This document shows positions 63,673 through 64,000 of a stretch of DNA of 64,000 nt, in pieces. Position 1 is the first letter of the stretch, and each line of letters starts with the position of its first letter. The translations under genes were made by a program, and so were the position numbers. The stretch lies in assembly GCF_943736995.1 (NCBI RefSeq), contig NZ_OX031157.1, positions 1,523,001-1,587,000 on the forward strand. The letters are read 5' to 3'. Source of the DNA: Sporosarcina sp. Marseille-Q4943. GTDB lineage: Bacteria; Bacillota; Bacilli; Bacillales_A; Planococcaceae. Under the pieces are notes generated by a model. The model saw only the letters and a program-made list of their open reading frames with translations. It did no database searches and was not told the DNA's origin.

Positions 63673-64000
63673 TTACCCCTCCTTCTTTTCGGATACCACT
63701 ACTGTAATGTGGCTAGTACGTTTATTGATCGCAGTTGCACGACCTTGTGCACGCGGACGGAAACGTTTCATTGTTGGACCTTCATCAACGAATACTTCGC
63801 TGACGATCATGTTCTCAACATCCATTTCATAGTTGTGTTCAGCATTAGCGATTGCTGATTTCAATACTTTTTCTACAACCGGAGATGCCGCTTTCGGCGT
63901 CAGGCGTAGAATCGCGACAGCTTCACCGATTTTCTTGCCCCGGATAAGATCAACGACCAAACGGACTTTGCGAGGAGCAATACGGACTGTGCGGGCAGTA
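63673..64000 (-). CDS. rplV: 50S ribosomal protein L22, 5' end beyond the window
   Basis: The last 109 codons are visible: [20 protein letters not shown] then [20 protein letters not shown] and ending VVVSEKKEG. The start lies past 64000. Its stop is 4 bases before rpsC. L22 lines the exit tunnel. Confidence 0.97.
   Translation of the reverse strand, partial: TARTVRIAPRKVRLVVDLIRGKKIGEAVAILRLTPKAASPVVEKVLKSAIANAEHNYEMDVENMIVSEVFVDEGPTMKRFRPRAQGRATAINKRTSHITVVVSEKKEG

Overview
The window is chromosomal DNA of a low-to-medium GC, endospore-forming Bacillales bacterium, most likely a member of Planococcaceae close to Sporosarcina (inference). The basis is: ribosomal proteins, RpoA, SecY and the cdaA-cdaR-glmM block that closely resemble Bacillus subtilis; sporulation and germination genes (gerD, kbaA, cwlD, a pdaB-like gene); a canonical sigW-rsiW pair; GGAGG-type ribosome binding sites; and frequent TTG/GTG starts. 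No phage, insertion sequence or CRISPR array was seen.

Layout. 1-2015 (minus): an edge-truncated gene, a GrpB-family protein, a TmrB-like P-loop protein and a VanW-family protein. 2201-4591 (plus): ABC-2 exporter, LytTR regulator and DUF3021 membrane protein. 4601-4747: a fold-back element. 4761-13046: mixed accessory genes (LysE exporter, rRNA methyltransferase, papain-like protein, two MerR regulators with 19-bp-spacer promoters, GNAT, nucleotidyltransferase, EamA transporter). 13195-19492: CstA, nitronate monooxygenase, a membrane-anchored PstS-like protein, YwbE and a methyltransferase. 19683-23698: two ECF sigma/anti-sigma pairs, the second with an anti-sigma-like protein fused to a degenerate signal-peptidase fold. 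23995-27220: HAD hydrolase, NIPSNAP protein, YtcJ-like amidohydrolase, YtoQ. 27411-31365: pst phosphate transporter in the order pstB | pstS-pstC-pstA, with a PhoP-box promoter before pstB and another before pstS. 31459-36366: glmM, cdaR, cdaA, rsiW, sigW. 36537-39288: arginase and a PAS-GGDEF-EAL protein. 39811-40544: five tRNA genes. 40718-45451: pdaB-like gene, kbaA, gerD, salA, cwlD and a rhodanese. 45609-48172: nupC and a nucleoside hydrolase behind a guanine-type riboswitch. 48341-64000 (all minus): rpsI, rplM, truA, ecfT, ecfA2, ecfA1, then rplQ, rpoA, rpsK, rpsM, rpmJ, infA, adk, secY and the spc/S10 ribosomal genes to rplV, which leaves the window.

How they work together. The right half is the conserved Bacillales ribosomal superoperon joined to the shared energising module of ECF vitamin transporters, with the sporulation cluster just beyond it. 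The left half is dominated by envelope stress and sensing: four regulatory pairs (ECF/anti-sigma, LytTR/DUF3021, MerR), c-di-AMP synthesis and phosphate starvation.

Most unusual observations: (i) dispersed intergenic arrays of degenerate repeats with a 21-bp period, each locus with its own conserved half and a variable half; (ii) a candidate attenuator leader before ecfA1 whose antiterminator arm matches the terminator arm; (iii) two copies of a 128-bp intergenic hairpin element with compensatory base changes; (iv) an anti-sigma/pseudo-signal-peptidase fusion; (v) a PdaB homologue lacking its catalytic aspartate under a SigE-like promoter.
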